In this document: piece after piece, positions 34,719 to 46,360 of the stretch
Position numbering within the stretch: position 1 is the stretch's first letter
Layout of the letters: every line of letters begins with the position of its first letter
Assembly: GCA_013297865.1 (NCBI GenBank)
Contig: JAAFIP010000014.1
Location: 1 to 63,798 of the forward strand
Direction: 5' to 3'
DNA from: Polaromonas sp.
GTDB lineage: Bacteria; Pseudomonadota; Gammaproteobacteria; Burkholderiales; Burkholderiaceae_C
DNA: 63,798 bases
Notes under the pieces: model-generated
The model's input: the letters and a program-made list of their open reading frames with translations, nothing else
Database searches by the model: none
Told to the model about the DNA's origin: nothing
Translations under genes and position numbers: made by a program

Positions 34719-36197
34719 TCAAGCAACCAGCCAGCGCACCACCCACCCCGCCAGCGCGCACACTGCAATCATGCTGATCACGCCCACCTTGAAGCGAAAC
34801 AGCGCAACCGCTGCGGCGGTGATGATGAGCACTGCGGTGATGTCCAGCCGGGATAGCCAGTGGCCAGTGGCCGCGTTGGTCCAGACCACATGGGTGATGA
34901 AGAACACCGCCAACGCAGCAATCACGCCCACTACAGCTGCCGTAATCGCCTTGAGCGGAGCGGTGAAGCCGAGCTTGCCGTGGGTGGTTTCGATCATCGG
35001 GCCGCCTGCCAGGATGAACACGAAGCTGGGCAGAAAGGTGAACCAGGTGGCTACGCAGGCGCCGATGCTGCCCATCAGCACCATGGCCGGGCCGATCAGC
35101 ATGGCCCCTGCTCCGTTGCGCAGCGTCTCCTGCGCCTGGCCCACATAGCCGATAAAGGCCACGATCATGATCAGCGGGCCGGGCGTGGTCTCGCCCAGAG
35201 CCAGGCCGTCCATCATCTGACGTGCAGTGAGCCAGCCATACTGCTCCACAGCCGCCTGGTTGACATAGGGCAGCACGGCATACGCACCACCAAAGGTCAC
35301 CATCGCGGCCTTGCTGAAAAACCAGCCCATCTGCGTGAGCGAATGCGCCCAGCCCAGGCTGCCCACCAGCGCCAGCATGGGCAGCACCCACAGTACTGCG
35401 CCCACCACCAGCACCGTCCACAGGCGTGCTGACGAAAAGCGCGCGTGCGGCGGTGTGGGCGTGTGGTCGTCAATCACTGCAGGCAAGGCCTGTGCCTTGG
35501 AAGTACTGGTATGACCGCCCACAGCAAATTCAGCAGGTGCGTATCGGGAGCCCACCCAGCCAATCAACGCAGCCACTGCCACGATCCACGGAAAGCCGAT
35601 GTTGACAAACTCAATCGCGATAAAGCTCATCACCGCCACAGCCCACAGGATGGGCGATTGGCTGGGCCGCTTGAGCGTTTTGCTGCCCACGCGCCACAGC
35701 GCATGTAGCACCAGCGCCGCCACTGCGCACTGGATGCCATAGAACAGCGCTGCCACCCACGGGATCTGCCCATAGCTGATGTACAGCGCGCTCAGTGCGA
35801 TCAGGATGAACAGCGAGGGCAGCACAAACAGCGCGCCTGCGGCAATGCCGCCGCGCGTGCCGTGCATCAGCCAGCCGATGTAGGTGGCCAGCTGCTGCGC
35901 CTCGGGGCCGGGCAACAGCATGCAGTAGTTGAGGGCGTGGTTAAAGCGTCCCTGGCTGATCCAGCGTTTGTCGTCCACCAGCTCGCGCTGCATGATGGCG
36001 ATCTGTCCGGCCGGGCCACCAAAGCTGATCAGGCCCAGCTTGAGCCAGAACATGAGGGCTTCACCAAATCGCACGGTCTGGGCTGGCGTCTGGGTGGGCA
36101 GTGGAGTGGTAGTCATGGTGCTGGGCTGTGGTGATGGGTCGTATTGTGCAGCGCGCCGGGCGCTTGCGGCCAGGCGGCGTAGCGAGGCTTCGGTCAT
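34719..36197 (-). CDS. chrA: Chromate efflux transporter (CHR family)
   Basis: 492 residues if started at the ATG at 36197, which overlaps the chrB-like stop (TGATG). A later ATG at 36116 would give the more typical N-terminus before RFGEALMFWLKLGLISFGGP. Two homologous six-segment halves are visible, each with the CHR signature: ISFGGPAGQIA with MLLPGPEAQQLATYIGW, then MVTFGGAYAVLPYV with LGETTPGPLIM. Inner-membrane exporter of chromate. Forms an operon with the upstream rhodanese-ChrB gene. Confidence 0.92.
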   Translation of the reverse strand: MTEASLRRLAASARRAAQYDPSPQPSTMTTTPLPTQTPAQTVRFGEALMFWLKLGLISFGGPAGQIAIMQRELVDDKRWISQGRFNHALNYCMLLPGPEAQQLATYIGWLMHGTRGGIAAGALFVLPSLFILIALSALYISYGQIPWVAALFYGIQCAVAALVLHALWRVGSKTLKRPSQSPILWAVAVMSFIAIEFVNIGFPWIVAVAALIGWVGSRYAPAEFAVGGHTSTSKAQALPAVIDDHTPTPPHARFSSARLWTVLVVGAVLWVLPMLALVGSLGWAHSLTQMGWFFSKAAMVTFGGAYAVLPYVNQAAVEQYGWLTARQMMDGLALGETTPGPLIMIVAFIGYVGQAQETLRNGAGAMLIGPAMVLMGSIGACVATWFTFLPSFVFILAGGPMIETTHGKLGFTAPLKAITAAVVGVIAALAVFFITHVVWTNAATGHWLSRLDITAVLIITAAAVALFRFKVGVISMIAVCALAGWVVRWLVA

Positions 36198-37096
36198 CAC
36201 AGCCTCCAGCTGTGCGATTCGGCCTGTCCTGCCACAGACTGCTGGCACCACGCATACAGCGCGTCGTACACCGGCATCATGGCCTGCAGCATAGTGTGGT
36301 CGTCTGCGTGCAAGGCCGACATGCCGAGCGACACGGCCAGCAGGCCCGCGCAGGCGGGTGCTAAGGCGAGCTGGTCAGTGTCAGCCCCGCGCACGATGCG
36401 CGCCAGCGCGTCCAGCGCTGGCATGTGCAGGTCAAAGCCTTTCAGTAGCGCGTCAAAACTGCACAGCTCGCCGTGCGGCCCGGTGTGCGAGACGGGCGCA
36501 CCAGGAATGTCGTAGGGCACGGCGTTCAAACGCTGGGCTTCAGCAAAGACCTGGTCGGTCGGCACATAGAAAAACTCTACGCGCGGATCGATAAAGCGGC
36601 GGATCAGCCACGGGCAGGCAATGCGGTCGATCTTGGGCCGCGCGCGGGTGATCCAGCGCGAGGCCTGCTCGCCGGTAACACCCCAGTCGGGGCGCTTGGC
36701 GACGGTGGGCACGGGCTGCGCGCGCCAGGCGGCGATGTCGGCTGGGCTATCGGCGTCGTCATCGCTGCCAGGTTTGCCGCCTTCGATGCCACCTGCCAGC
36801 GCGCGGGCGCGCCAGCCTGCGGCGTTGAGCTGCGCCACGGCATCGGCGCTGACGTTGTGGCCATACACGCAGTACACCAGCACCTCGCGCGGGCTGTGGC
36901 TGCGTGCAAAGGCCTCGACCTCTTCAGGCGTGCAGCGCACGGCGCCGCAGACGATGCGCGGGCTTTCGGTGAATTTGGCTTCGCGCCGCACATCGAGCAC
37001 CAGGGGTGCTTGGGCGTGGCCGAGCAGGGCAGTGAGTTCTGCGGGCGCAGCAAAAGGCGTAGTAATAGGCGTAGTGGGGGTCATAGCGGTGTCCAT
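36197..37096 (-). CDS. chrB: Rhodanese-ChrB C-terminal domain fusion, chromate resistance
   Basis: 299 residues from the ATG at 37096 with GGAG 8 bp upstream. The N-terminal rhodanese domain (about 15-115) has the catalytic Cys in VYCVYGHNVSADAV. The C-terminal ChrB/chrome-resist domain (about 140-290) has ITRARPKIDRIACPWLIRRF (20-residue core) and FFYVPTDQV. ChrB proteins sense chromate or support resistance, and the rhodanese part may act in oxyanion or sulfur chemistry. Directly upstream of and overlapping chrA. Confidence 0.85.
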   Translation of the reverse strand: MDTAMTPTTPITTPFAAPAELTALLGHAQAPLVLDVRREAKFTESPRIVCGAVRCTPEEVEAFARSHSPREVLVYCVYGHNVSADAVAQLNAAGWRARALAGGIEGGKPGSDDDADSPADIAAWRAQPVPTVAKRPDWGVTGEQASRWITRARPKIDRIACPWLIRRFIDPRVEFFYVPTDQVFAEAQRLNAVPYDIPGAPVSHTGPHGELCSFDALLKGFDLHMPALDALARIVRGADTDQLALAPACAGLLAVSLGMSALHADDHTMLQAMMPVYDALYAWCQQSVAGQAESHSWRL

Positions 37097-37214
37097 GGAA
37101 TGCTCCAATTAATCCAGCGCTTGGACGGGACACCGTCTATCTGTGAAGACTCGGGAGGCTGTTGTCCCGATGGATAGATGTTAGCGCACTTTGCAATCGC
37201 CGTGCAAGCAGTTT

Positions 37215-37802
37215 TTAAGCGGCCCGGCGAAAAGCAAACACGGCCGTGCTGGCCCGCGCGTTGGGCCACCAGCGCACGGGCGCGCCGTCCTGCATGCCAA
37301 ATGCGTCAGTAATCTGCAGCTGGTCTTTGGCTGCCAGCTGCTCAAAATCCGCAAACGTGCCCACGCGGATGTTGGGCGTGTCATACCACTGGTAGGGCAG
37401 GGTTTTGGTCACGGGCATCTGGCCCATCAGCACCTGCAGGCGGTTGGGCCAGTGCGCAAAATTGGGAAACGCCACGATGCCGCTCTTGCCCACACGTGCA
37501 GTCTCGCGCAGCATGACCTCGGCATTGCGCAGGTGCTGCAGGGTGTCGATCTGCAGCACCACGTCAAAGCTCTGGTCCTGGAACATGGCCAGGCCTTCGT
37601 CCAGGTTCAGCTGGATGACATTGACCCCGCGCTGGATGCAGGCGTGCACATTGGCATCGTCAATCTCCACGCCATAGCCGCTGCAGCCGCGCGTGGCCTG
37701 CAGGTGCGCTAGCAGTGCGCCGTCGCCGCAGCCCAGGTCCAGCACGCGCGCGCCTTGCGGCACCATTTGCGCAATCGTTTGGTGCAAGGCCCGATCGCTC
37801 AT
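37215..37802 (-). CDS. metW: MetW, methionine biosynthesis methyltransferase-like protein
   Basis: 195 residues. A class I AdoMet-binding fold with [15 protein letters not shown] near the N-terminus and [15 protein letters not shown]. MetW forms a partner of MetX in many proteobacteria and is needed for methionine synthesis. Its start overlaps the metX stop (ATGA), so the two are coupled. No homoserine-specific catalytic residues are expected. Confidence 0.93.
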   Translation of the reverse strand: MSDRALHQTIAQMVPQGARVLDLGCGDGALLAHLQATRGCSGYGVEIDDANVHACIQRGVNVIQLNLDEGLAMFQDQSFDVVLQIDTLQHLRNAEVMLRETARVGKSGIVAFPNFAHWPNRLQVLMGQMPVTKTLPYQWYDTPNIRVGTFADFEQLAAKDQLQITDAFGMQDGAPVRWWPNARASTAVFAFRRAA

Positions 37803-38929
37803 GCCGCTATCTCCCGGTCTACATTGGCAAAGTAGGTGCGCACCACATTCATGTAGCGTGCATCGTCGAGCAAAAACGCATCGTGCCCATGCGGCGCGTC
37901 GATCTCGGCATAGCTCACGGTATGTTTGTTGTCCAGCAGGGCCTTGACCACCTCGCGGCTGCGCGCGGGCGAGAAGCGCCAGTCGGTGCTGAAGCTGACC
38001 AGCAGGAACTTGGCCGTGGCGCGGGCCAGCGCCTGACTGAGGTCGCCGCCAAAGGCTTTGGCCGGATCAAAATAGTCCAGCGCGCGGGTGATCAGCAAGT
38101 AGGTATTGGCGTCAAAATACTCAGCAAACTTGTCGCCCTGGTAGCGCAGGTAGCTCTCGATCTGGAACTCCACTTCTTGTGTGGAATAGCGCAGGTCAAT
38201 GCCATTTTTGAGCTGTCGTCCGAATTTTTCATTCATCACATCGTCGGACAGATAGGTGATGTGCCCGACCATGCGTGCGATGCGCAGGCCGCGCTTGGGG
38301 ATCACGCCGTGCTGGTAGAAGTTGCCACCATGAAAATCCGGGTCGGTGGCAATCGCGCGGCGCGCCACTTCGTTGAAGGCGATATTTTCTGCCGTGAGGT
38401 TGGGCGCAGTGGCCACGGCCACGCAGTGCTTCACGCGGCTGGGGTAGCGCAGCGTCCAACTTATGGCCTGCATGCCGCCCAGGCTGCCGCCCATGACAGC
38501 GGCCAGCGTGTCAATGCCCAGGGCATCGAGCAGGCGGGCCTGCGCGTCCACCCAGTCTTCCACCGTGACCACCGGAAAGTCGGCGCCATACACAGCCCCG
38601 GTGTCGGGGTTGATGTGCATCGGCCCGGTCGAGCCAAAGCATGAGCCCAGGTTGTTGACGCCGATGACAAAAAACCGGTCGGTGTCCAGCGGCTTGCCGG
38701 GGCCGATCATGTTGTCCCACCAGCCCTCGGAATGGTCCTTGCCTTCGTACACACCCGCCACATGGTGCGAGGCGTTGAGCGCATGGCAGACCAGCACGGC
38801 GTTGGATTTGGCTGCGTTGAGGCTGCCATAGGTTTCATAGGCCAGCGTGTAACCGCGAATCGACGCGCCGCTTTGCAAAGGCAAAGGCGCATCAAACTGC
38901 ATGCTCTGTGGCGTAGCGATAAACGACAT
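37799..38929 (-). CDS. metX: Homoserine O-acyltransferase
   Basis: 376 residues from the ATG at 38929. Alpha/beta-hydrolase fold with the nucleophile in [21 protein letters not shown] upstream, and the catalytic Asp and His in [10 protein letters not shown]. It acylates homoserine at the start of methionine synthesis. MetX proteins paired with MetW in betaproteobacteria are often succinyl- rather than acetyl-transferases, so the acyl donor is open. Preceded by a structured leader with a terminator hairpin. Confidence 0.93.
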   Translation of the reverse strand: MSFIATPQSMQFDAPLPLQSGASIRGYTLAYETYGSLNAAKSNAVLVCHALNASHHVAGVYEGKDHSEGWWDNMIGPGKPLDTDRFFVIGVNNLGSCFGSTGPMHINPDTGAVYGADFPVVTVEDWVDAQARLLDALGIDTLAAVMGGSLGGMQAISWTLRYPSRVKHCVAVATAPNLTAENIAFNEVARRAIATDPDFHGGNFYQHGVIPKRGLRIARMVGHITYLSDDVMNEKFGRQLKNGIDLRYSTQEVEFQIESYLRYQGDKFAEYFDANTYLLITRALDYFDPAKAFGGDLSQALARATAKFLLVSFSTDWRFSPARSREVVKALLDNKHTVSYAEIDAPHGHDAFLLDDARYMNVVRTYFANVDREIAA

Positions 38930-38947
38930 GGTCAAACAGGTAACAAT

Positions 38948-38995
38948 AAAAAAACCCGAGGTCGCTAAAACGAAACTCGGGTTTGCGTTTTAGCG
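38948..38995 (-). promoter_or_regulatory. Candidate attenuator in the metX leader (terminator overlapping a second stem)
   Basis: On the minus strand AAACCCGAG (38984-38976) pairs with CTCGGGTTT (38960-38952), followed by a T-run and ending 20 bp before metX. A second perfect 10-bp stem, CGCTAAAACG (38995-38986) with CGTTTTAGCG (38972-38963), is interleaved with it, so the two cannot form fully together. The layout is that of an antiterminator/terminator switch. It could instead end transcription from the antiporter gene upstream. Confidence 0.6.
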
Positions 38996-39041
38996 GCATT
39001 TATTACGCGCCCGCAAGCTGGTGCAAATCGGCGCAGATACA

Positions 39042-39047
39042 AGTATA
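39042..39047 (-). promoter_or_regulatory. Possible -10 box for metX-metW
   Basis: TATACT on the minus strand, about 110 bp upstream of metX, which would place the attenuator in the leader. No good -35 is seen at 17 bp, so this is tentative. Confidence 0.35.
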
Positions 39048-39107
39048 GCCGAGCTTTTTGCGGCTGGCCCCGGGCGCGCCCACAGGCCCGGGCCAGGCCC
39101 TGCCAGC

Positions 39108-40307
39108 TCACTTGGCCCGGTAAATCAGCGCTTTCATGCGCAGCAGCTTGGGCGACACCACGGGCACGGTCAGCATGGTGCTGGCAATGGCCATCAGCAG
39201 CAGCGCGGTAAAGGTCTCGCTGGTGATTACCGCCTTGTCCAGCAGGATGTTGGCAAAAATGATCATGATCAGGGCCTTGGTCTGCAGCAGCCAGCCAATG
39301 ATCGAGCTCTCCCCTGGTGCCCAGTTCAGAATTTTGCCTGCCCAGTGCACGCCCAGCAGCTTGCCCGCCACCGACGCGGCCAGCAGCGCGGCAGCCGCCA
39401 CAAACACCGCCTGCCCGCCCAGCGTCCAGTTGGTGCGCAAACCGGTGCTCAGGAAAAACACCGGCATCAGCACCAGCAGTACGTTATGGCGCAGCATATC
39501 CATATGCTCTTGGTTGAACCAATCGCTGTCGAGCACTGCGCCCGCAATGAACGCACCCACCATGAAGTGCAGGCCGCACCAGTCTGCACCCAGGCTGCAG
39601 ACAATCAGCCACACCAGGGCAACATACCAGCGGTCTTTCTCAGCCAGAGCGCGCATCAGCTTGCGCAGCAGATAGCTGCACACGGCAAACGCGGCCAAAA
39701 ACGCCACCTGTTTGCCCACGCGCTGCCAGTCCATCAGGATCAAAGCCAGCACGCCCCAGATGGCGATGTCGTCAATGCTGGCATAGCGCAGGATGCGCTG
39801 GCCGATGGGCTCGCGCAAGATCGCCATTTTTTCCATCAGCAAAATCAAGATGGGCAGCGCGGTGACCGCGCAGGCCATGCCCACGCCGAGCACAAACTGC
39901 CACTGCGTGGCTTTCGGGCCGATCCAGCCCGCATAGCCCAGCATGCCGATGGCCACCAGGCTGCCAAACAGCAAAGGTGTGCCCAGTGCCAAACCCGCTG
40001 TGATGCCGCTCTCGCGGCGATGCTCCCAGGCTTTTTTCAGATCCAGCTCGATGCCTGCAATCCAGACAAACAGCATCACGCCCCACCAGGCCACCCCATT
40101 GAGCGACTGGATCACGGGCGCGCTGAAGACAAACTGGTAGTAGTCAGGAAACACCTTGCCCAGGATGCCCGGGCCCAGCAGTACGCCAGCAATGATCTGC
40201 ACCACCACCAGCGGGGCGTAGTAGTCGGTCTTGCCGACGCGCCAGATCAGATAGGGCAAGGTGAAAATGATCGCCATGGCGACCAGGTAAATCTCAGTCG
40301 TTGTCAT
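39108..40307 (-). CDS. CPA2-type cation/proton antiporter
   Basis: 399 residues with about 11-12 membrane segments and no C-terminal TrkA-N domain. The sequence WIAGIELDLKKAWEHRR and the later ASIDDIAIWGVLAL carry the Asp pair of Na+/H+ exchanger-type proteins. The segment order fits the CPA2 (KefB/NapA-like) family. It exchanges Na+ or K+ for H+ across the inner membrane. A GC-rich hairpin (39064-39096) follows the stop. Ion specificity cannot be read from the sequence. Confidence 0.85.
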   Translation of the reverse strand: MTTTEIYLVAMAIIFTLPYLIWRVGKTDYYAPLVVVQIIAGVLLGPGILGKVFPDYYQFVFSAPVIQSLNGVAWWGVMLFVWIAGIELDLKKAWEHRRESGITAGLALGTPLLFGSLVAIGMLGYAGWIGPKATQWQFVLGVGMACAVTALPILILLMEKMAILREPIGQRILRYASIDDIAIWGVLALILMDWQRVGKQVAFLAAFAVCSYLLRKLMRALAEKDRWYVALVWLIVCSLGADWCGLHFMVGAFIAGAVLDSDWFNQEHMDMLRHNVLLVLMPVFFLSTGLRTNWTLGGQAVFVAAAALLAASVAGKLLGVHWAGKILNWAPGESSIIGWLLQTKALIMIIFANILLDKAVITSETFTALLLMAIASTMLTVPVVSPKLLRMKALIYRAK

Positions 40308-40315
40308 AGGTCAAA

Positions 40316-40361
40316 AAAAATCTTGCTCTGCCATGCGGCATGGCGCGGGTTATGGCAGACG
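40316..40361 (-). terminator. Probable terminator of metH
   Basis: On the minus strand TCTGCCAT and ATGGCAGA form an 8-bp stem, followed after about 7 nt by a run of eight T (near 40315-40322). Confidence 0.5.
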
Positions 40362-40363
40362 CC

Positions 40364-43156
<2,793 letters not shown>

Positions 43157-43343
43157 AAACTCACCTGTATAGAAATAATTATTGCTAACGGGTGAGCGTC
43201 GTTGCGGTATCGTTCTTCAAGCCTGGCAAAACTGTCGCTGCGGCGTCAGACTCTTGGCCTGGGCACACAGAGCTTTGCTGCAACGCTCCTTGAAGTTTTG
43301 TTATTTTAAGGCACACTACAGGCTAGAACACCAAGTTACAACC

Positions 43344-43943
43344 ATGCTAGACAAACTCTTTGGTAAAAAAGCTGACAAAGCTGATGACCCAGATGCCCAG
43401 CAAAAGCGCATGAAGGCGCTGGAAGGCTCTGACAGCGCCAGCCTGGCTGCCACCTTGCTGACCGCGCCCACGGCCCTGATGCAACTGACGGCAGAAGAAG
43501 CCAAAGTGGTGGTGAGCTACATGAAGCCGCGCAAGATTGCCGAAGGCACCATCTTCATCAAGGAAGGCGACCGGCGCGATACCGGCTACATGATGCTGGT
43601 GCTTGATGGCGAAGTGACTGTGGAAAACATCGTGGTCAGCCGCACCTCGGCGGTCACTGTCAATGTGTTGGGACCGGGCAGCCTGATTGGCGAGATGGGC
43701 CTGGTGGATGGCGAGCCGCGCTCGGCCACCTGCACCGCCACCAGCGATGTGCGTGCCGCCGTGCTTACGCGCGAGGCACTGGAAAAGCTCATGAACGACG
43801 AATCGCGCATTGGCGGCAAACTCATGATGGCGGTGAGCCTGCGCATCGCCGAGCGGCTGCGCGAGACCGCCGACAAGCTGCGCCTGTATTCGCAGCTGAC
43901 GCAGGCCATGCAGCAGGAAATCGACCGCTTGATGCCGACTTAG
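43344..43943 (+). CDS. Cyclic-nucleotide-binding-domain protein
   Basis: 199 residues from the ATG at 43344. A basic N-terminal 30 residues precede a cNMP-binding beta-barrel (about 60-170). The phosphate-binding cassette is visible as GSLIGEMGLVDGEPRSATCTA, close to the canonical G-E-x-A/L...R-S-A. A C-terminal helix follows, but there is no HTH, so it is not a CRP-type regulator. It may bind cAMP or c-di-GMP-like ligands to control a partner. Divergent from metH. Confidence 0.82.
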   Translation: MLDKLFGKKADKADDPDAQQKRMKALEGSDSASLAATLLTAPTALMQLTAEEAKVVVSYMKPRKIAEGTIFIKEGDRRDTGYMMLVLDGEVTVENIVVSRTSAVTVNVLGPGSLIGEMGLVDGEPRSATCTATSDVRAAVLTREALEKLMNDESRIGGKLMMAVSLRIAERLRETADKLRLYSQLTQAMQQEIDRLMPT

Positions 43944-44014
43944 GCGTCTGGGCACCGCAGCCGCAGCGCAGCGGCGTTCTTACGGCCTGCTAGTGACTGC
44001 TTGCTAGTGAATGC

Positions 44015-45211
44015 CTACTGAATCCACAAGCGCATAGCGTCCCAGGTGCGGCCCAGCCAACCCGCTTGCTCTACCGCTTCCAGCGCCACCAGGGGCATCT
44101 CGATATACGACTGACCGGCCACAGCCACTTTCAGGCTGCCCAGGCTCTGGCCTTTGGACAGGGGGGCCACCAAGGGGTCAGGCCGCGAGACCTGGGTGGT
44201 GATCTTGCTGCCCATGCCCGAGGGCACGGCCACCACCAGGGCGCTGGTGCTGCCCAGCTTGGCGGCAGAGTCCTTGCCTTTCCACACTTTGGGGCTGGCC
44301 ACGGCCTGGTTGGCCTCAAACAGCTTGACCGCGTCAAAGGCGGTGTAGCCCCAGTTGAGCAGCTTCTGGCTTTCGTTGGCGCGTGCGTTTTCGTTGGCTG
44401 TGCCCAAGACGATGGACAACAGGCGGCGCTGGCCTACGCCGGCCACATCACGCTTGGCGGTGGCAATCAGGCAGTAGCCTGCCGCGTCGGTATGGCCGGT
44501 TTTCAGGCCATCGACCGTAGGGTCGCGAAACAGCAGCAGGTTGCGGTTGGTGTCGTTGGCTACGGGCGAGCCTTCGAGGCGGTATTTTTTGATCGCGTAG
44601 TAGGGCGTGTATTCGGGAAACTCGCGCATCAGCCGCAGCGCCAGGGTGCTCAGGTCGCGCGCCGTGGTGGTGTGGCCGGCCACGGTCAGTCCCTCAGGGT
44701 TTTTGTAGCTGGTTTTGGCCAGGCCCATGGCCTGGGCCTGTTCGTTCATGAGCTGCACAAAGCGCTCCACACTGCCCGCCACGCCTTCTGCCAGCGCAAT
44801 GGTGGCGTCGTTGCCCGACTGCACGATCATGCCCTTGATCAGGTCTTCCACGGGCACCTTCATCTTGGGGTCGATGAACATGCGCGAGCCGGGCATCTTC
44901 CAGGCGCGCTCGCTCACGGGCAGGGCCTGCTTGAGGTCGATTTTCTTGGCACGCAGGGCGTCAAACACCAGATAGGCGGTCATCAGCTTGGTCAGCGACG
45001 CGGGCTCCACCGGGCTGTCGGCGTCTTTTTCGGCCAGGCTCTGGTTGGCAGTAACGTCAAGCAGCAGATAGGCCTTGGCCGCAATGGCGGGGGCCTGGGG
45101 CATGCTGATGGTGCTGGTGGTCGTCTGGGCCAGGGCTGGGGTCAGGCTGGCCAGGCAGCAGGCCAGCAGCAGGCTGTGGCGAAGAAAGGCAAGGGTAGAG
45201 GCAAAGGTCAT
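44015..45211 (-). CDS. dacA: D-alanyl-D-alanine carboxypeptidase (PBP5/6 type)
   Basis: 398 residues with a signal peptide ending near LAQ. The three penicillin-binding motifs are present in order: SLTK (catalytic Ser-x-x-Lys) in EPASLTKLM, SGN in QSGNDATIAL, and KTG in LKTGHTDAAG. A C-terminal beta domain and a final amphipathic helix (WDAMRLWIQ) suit membrane attachment. It trims the terminal D-Ala of peptidoglycan stem peptides. dacA versus dacC cannot be told apart here. Confidence 0.92.
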   Translation of the reverse strand: MTFASTLAFLRHSLLLACCLASLTPALAQTTTSTISMPQAPAIAAKAYLLLDVTANQSLAEKDADSPVEPASLTKLMTAYLVFDALRAKKIDLKQALPVSERAWKMPGSRMFIDPKMKVPVEDLIKGMIVQSGNDATIALAEGVAGSVERFVQLMNEQAQAMGLAKTSYKNPEGLTVAGHTTTARDLSTLALRLMREFPEYTPYYAIKKYRLEGSPVANDTNRNLLLFRDPTVDGLKTGHTDAAGYCLIATAKRDVAGVGQRRLLSIVLGTANENARANESQKLLNWGYTAFDAVKLFEANQAVASPKVWKGKDSAAKLGSTSALVVAVPSGMGSKITTQVSRPDPLVAPLSKGQSLGSLKVAVAGQSYIEMPLVALEAVEQAGWLGRTWDAMRLWIQ

Positions 45212-45241
45212 GAGGGATGGGGAAGATTCAAAATAAGCAGG

Positions 45242-45874
45242 CTAGGCCATCAGATGGCGCAGCACCAAGGATTTCAGCAGCGGCAATTGTCCATGAAAGA
45301 AGTGCCCGCCCGCGGGCACAACCGTAACCGGGAGTAGCTGTGGCCGCGCCCAGTCCATCACGCTGGACAGCGGCACGGTGTCGTCCTGCTCGCCGTGGAC
45401 GATCAGGGTGCGCTCATGCAGGGCGCTGTCGATGGGGGCGACGGCAAAGCGCGATGCGGCCGTGCCAACGAAGACGATTTTGTGCAGTGGGTTGCGCTGC
45501 GCAGCCCAGGCCAAGGCCTGCGACACTACGAATGAGCCAAACGAAAAGCCCGCCAGGGCCAGAGGCGTGCCTGCGGCGCAGCTGTGCTCCACCACTGCGC
45601 GCAGATCATCAACCTCACCGCGGCCCTCGTCGTAGCTGCCTGCGCTGCCTGCCACGCCGCGAAAGTTAAAGCGCACGGCTGTCCAGCCCGCCTGCACAAA
45701 GGCGCGTGCCATGGTTTGCACCACCTTGTTGTCCATGGTGCCGCCAAATAGCGGGTGCGGATGGCAGATGACCGCCGTGCCGCGCGCGGGTGTGCCCGCA
45801 GCAGCACTGTCGCGCAGCGCCTGCAGCACACCCGCAGGGCCTGGCAGCAGCAGTGTGTCGGTAGAGGCGTTCAT
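45242..45874 (-). CDS. Alpha/beta hydrolase (COG2945-like)
   Basis: 210 residues. HPHPLFGGTMDNKVV near the N-terminus and the nucleophile elbow GFSFGS identify the COG2945 type of small serine hydrolase. The Asp in HGEQDDTVP and a C-terminal His (GGHFFHG) complete the triad. Cytoplasmic. Substrate unknown. It lies 30 bp upstream of dacA on the same strand and may be co-transcribed. Confidence 0.85.
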   Translation of the reverse strand: MNASTDTLLLPGPAGVLQALRDSAAAGTPARGTAVICHPHPLFGGTMDNKVVQTMARAFVQAGWTAVRFNFRGVAGSAGSYDEGRGEVDDLRAVVEHSCAAGTPLALAGFSFGSFVVSQALAWAAQRNPLHKIVFVGTAASRFAVAPIDSALHERTLIVHGEQDDTVPLSSVMDWARPQLLPVTVVPAGGHFFHGQLPLLKSLVLRHLMA

Positions 45875-45916
45875 GGGTAGAGGGTGGGGGCAGCAGGAGG
45901 GTTAAATCGCTATATA

Positions 45917-45957
45917 TTTTATAGCTGCCCCCGCAATATTCTATTGGGCTTAAGCCC
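45917..45957 (+). repeat. Dispersed 40-bp repeat, copy I
   Basis: Forward copy (TAGCTGCCCCCGCAATATTC, then TATTGGGCTTAAGCCC) between two minus-strand genes. Confidence 0.82.
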
Positions 45958-45982
45958 TATTTCTCTTTAAAAATGGCTTGTT

Positions 45983-46351
45983 CTAGCGCCCGATGTGCGC
46001 AGGCGTGAGCAGCCGCTGCACCACCACGCCGTTTTTCAGGTGCGACTGCACGATCTCGTCAATGTCGTGCTCATCCACATAGCTGTACCACACCGCGTCG
46101 GGATACACCACGCAGACCGGGCCTGCGGCGCAGCGGTCCAGGCAGCCAGCCTTGTTGACGCGCACCTTGCCTGGGCCGTTCAGGCCGGCCTGCTTGACGG
46201 CCTGCTTGCAGTGCGCCGCGGCGTCGCCCGCGCGGTGGTTGGCGCAGGCGTCTTCGCCCTCGGCGCGCTGGTTGGTGCAAAAGAAAATATGGCGCTCGTA
46301 GTAGGAGGGAGCGGCATTGGCAGCCGTGGTGGCAGAGGGGGTGGTAGTCAT
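45983..46351 (-). CDS. Thioredoxin-like [2Fe-2S] ferredoxin-domain protein
   Basis: 122 residues. YERHIFFCTNQRAEGEDACA provides the first Cys pair and KAGCLDRCAAGPVCVVYP the second, the pattern of the thioredoxin-like 2Fe-2S ferredoxin family (COG3411). Probable electron carrier; the partner is unknown. Only 9 bp downstream of the VanZ-like gene. Confidence 0.85.
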   Translation of the reverse strand: MTTTPSATTAANAAPSYYERHIFFCTNQRAEGEDACANHRAGDAAAHCKQAVKQAGLNGPGKVRVNKAGCLDRCAAGPVCVVYPDAVWYSYVDEHDIDEIVQSHLKNGVVVQRLLTPAHIGR

Positions 46352-46360
46352 AGCCTCATT

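Noticed and set aside
38948-38995. H-type pseudoknot (SAM-II-like riboswitch) in front of metX
   Set aside because: The connecting loops of 1-3 nt are too short to span 9-10 bp stems, so the two stems are better seen as alternatives.
43157-43343. Cobalamin riboswitch upstream of metH
   Set aside because: I looked for the B12-box and the conserved junction and found neither.
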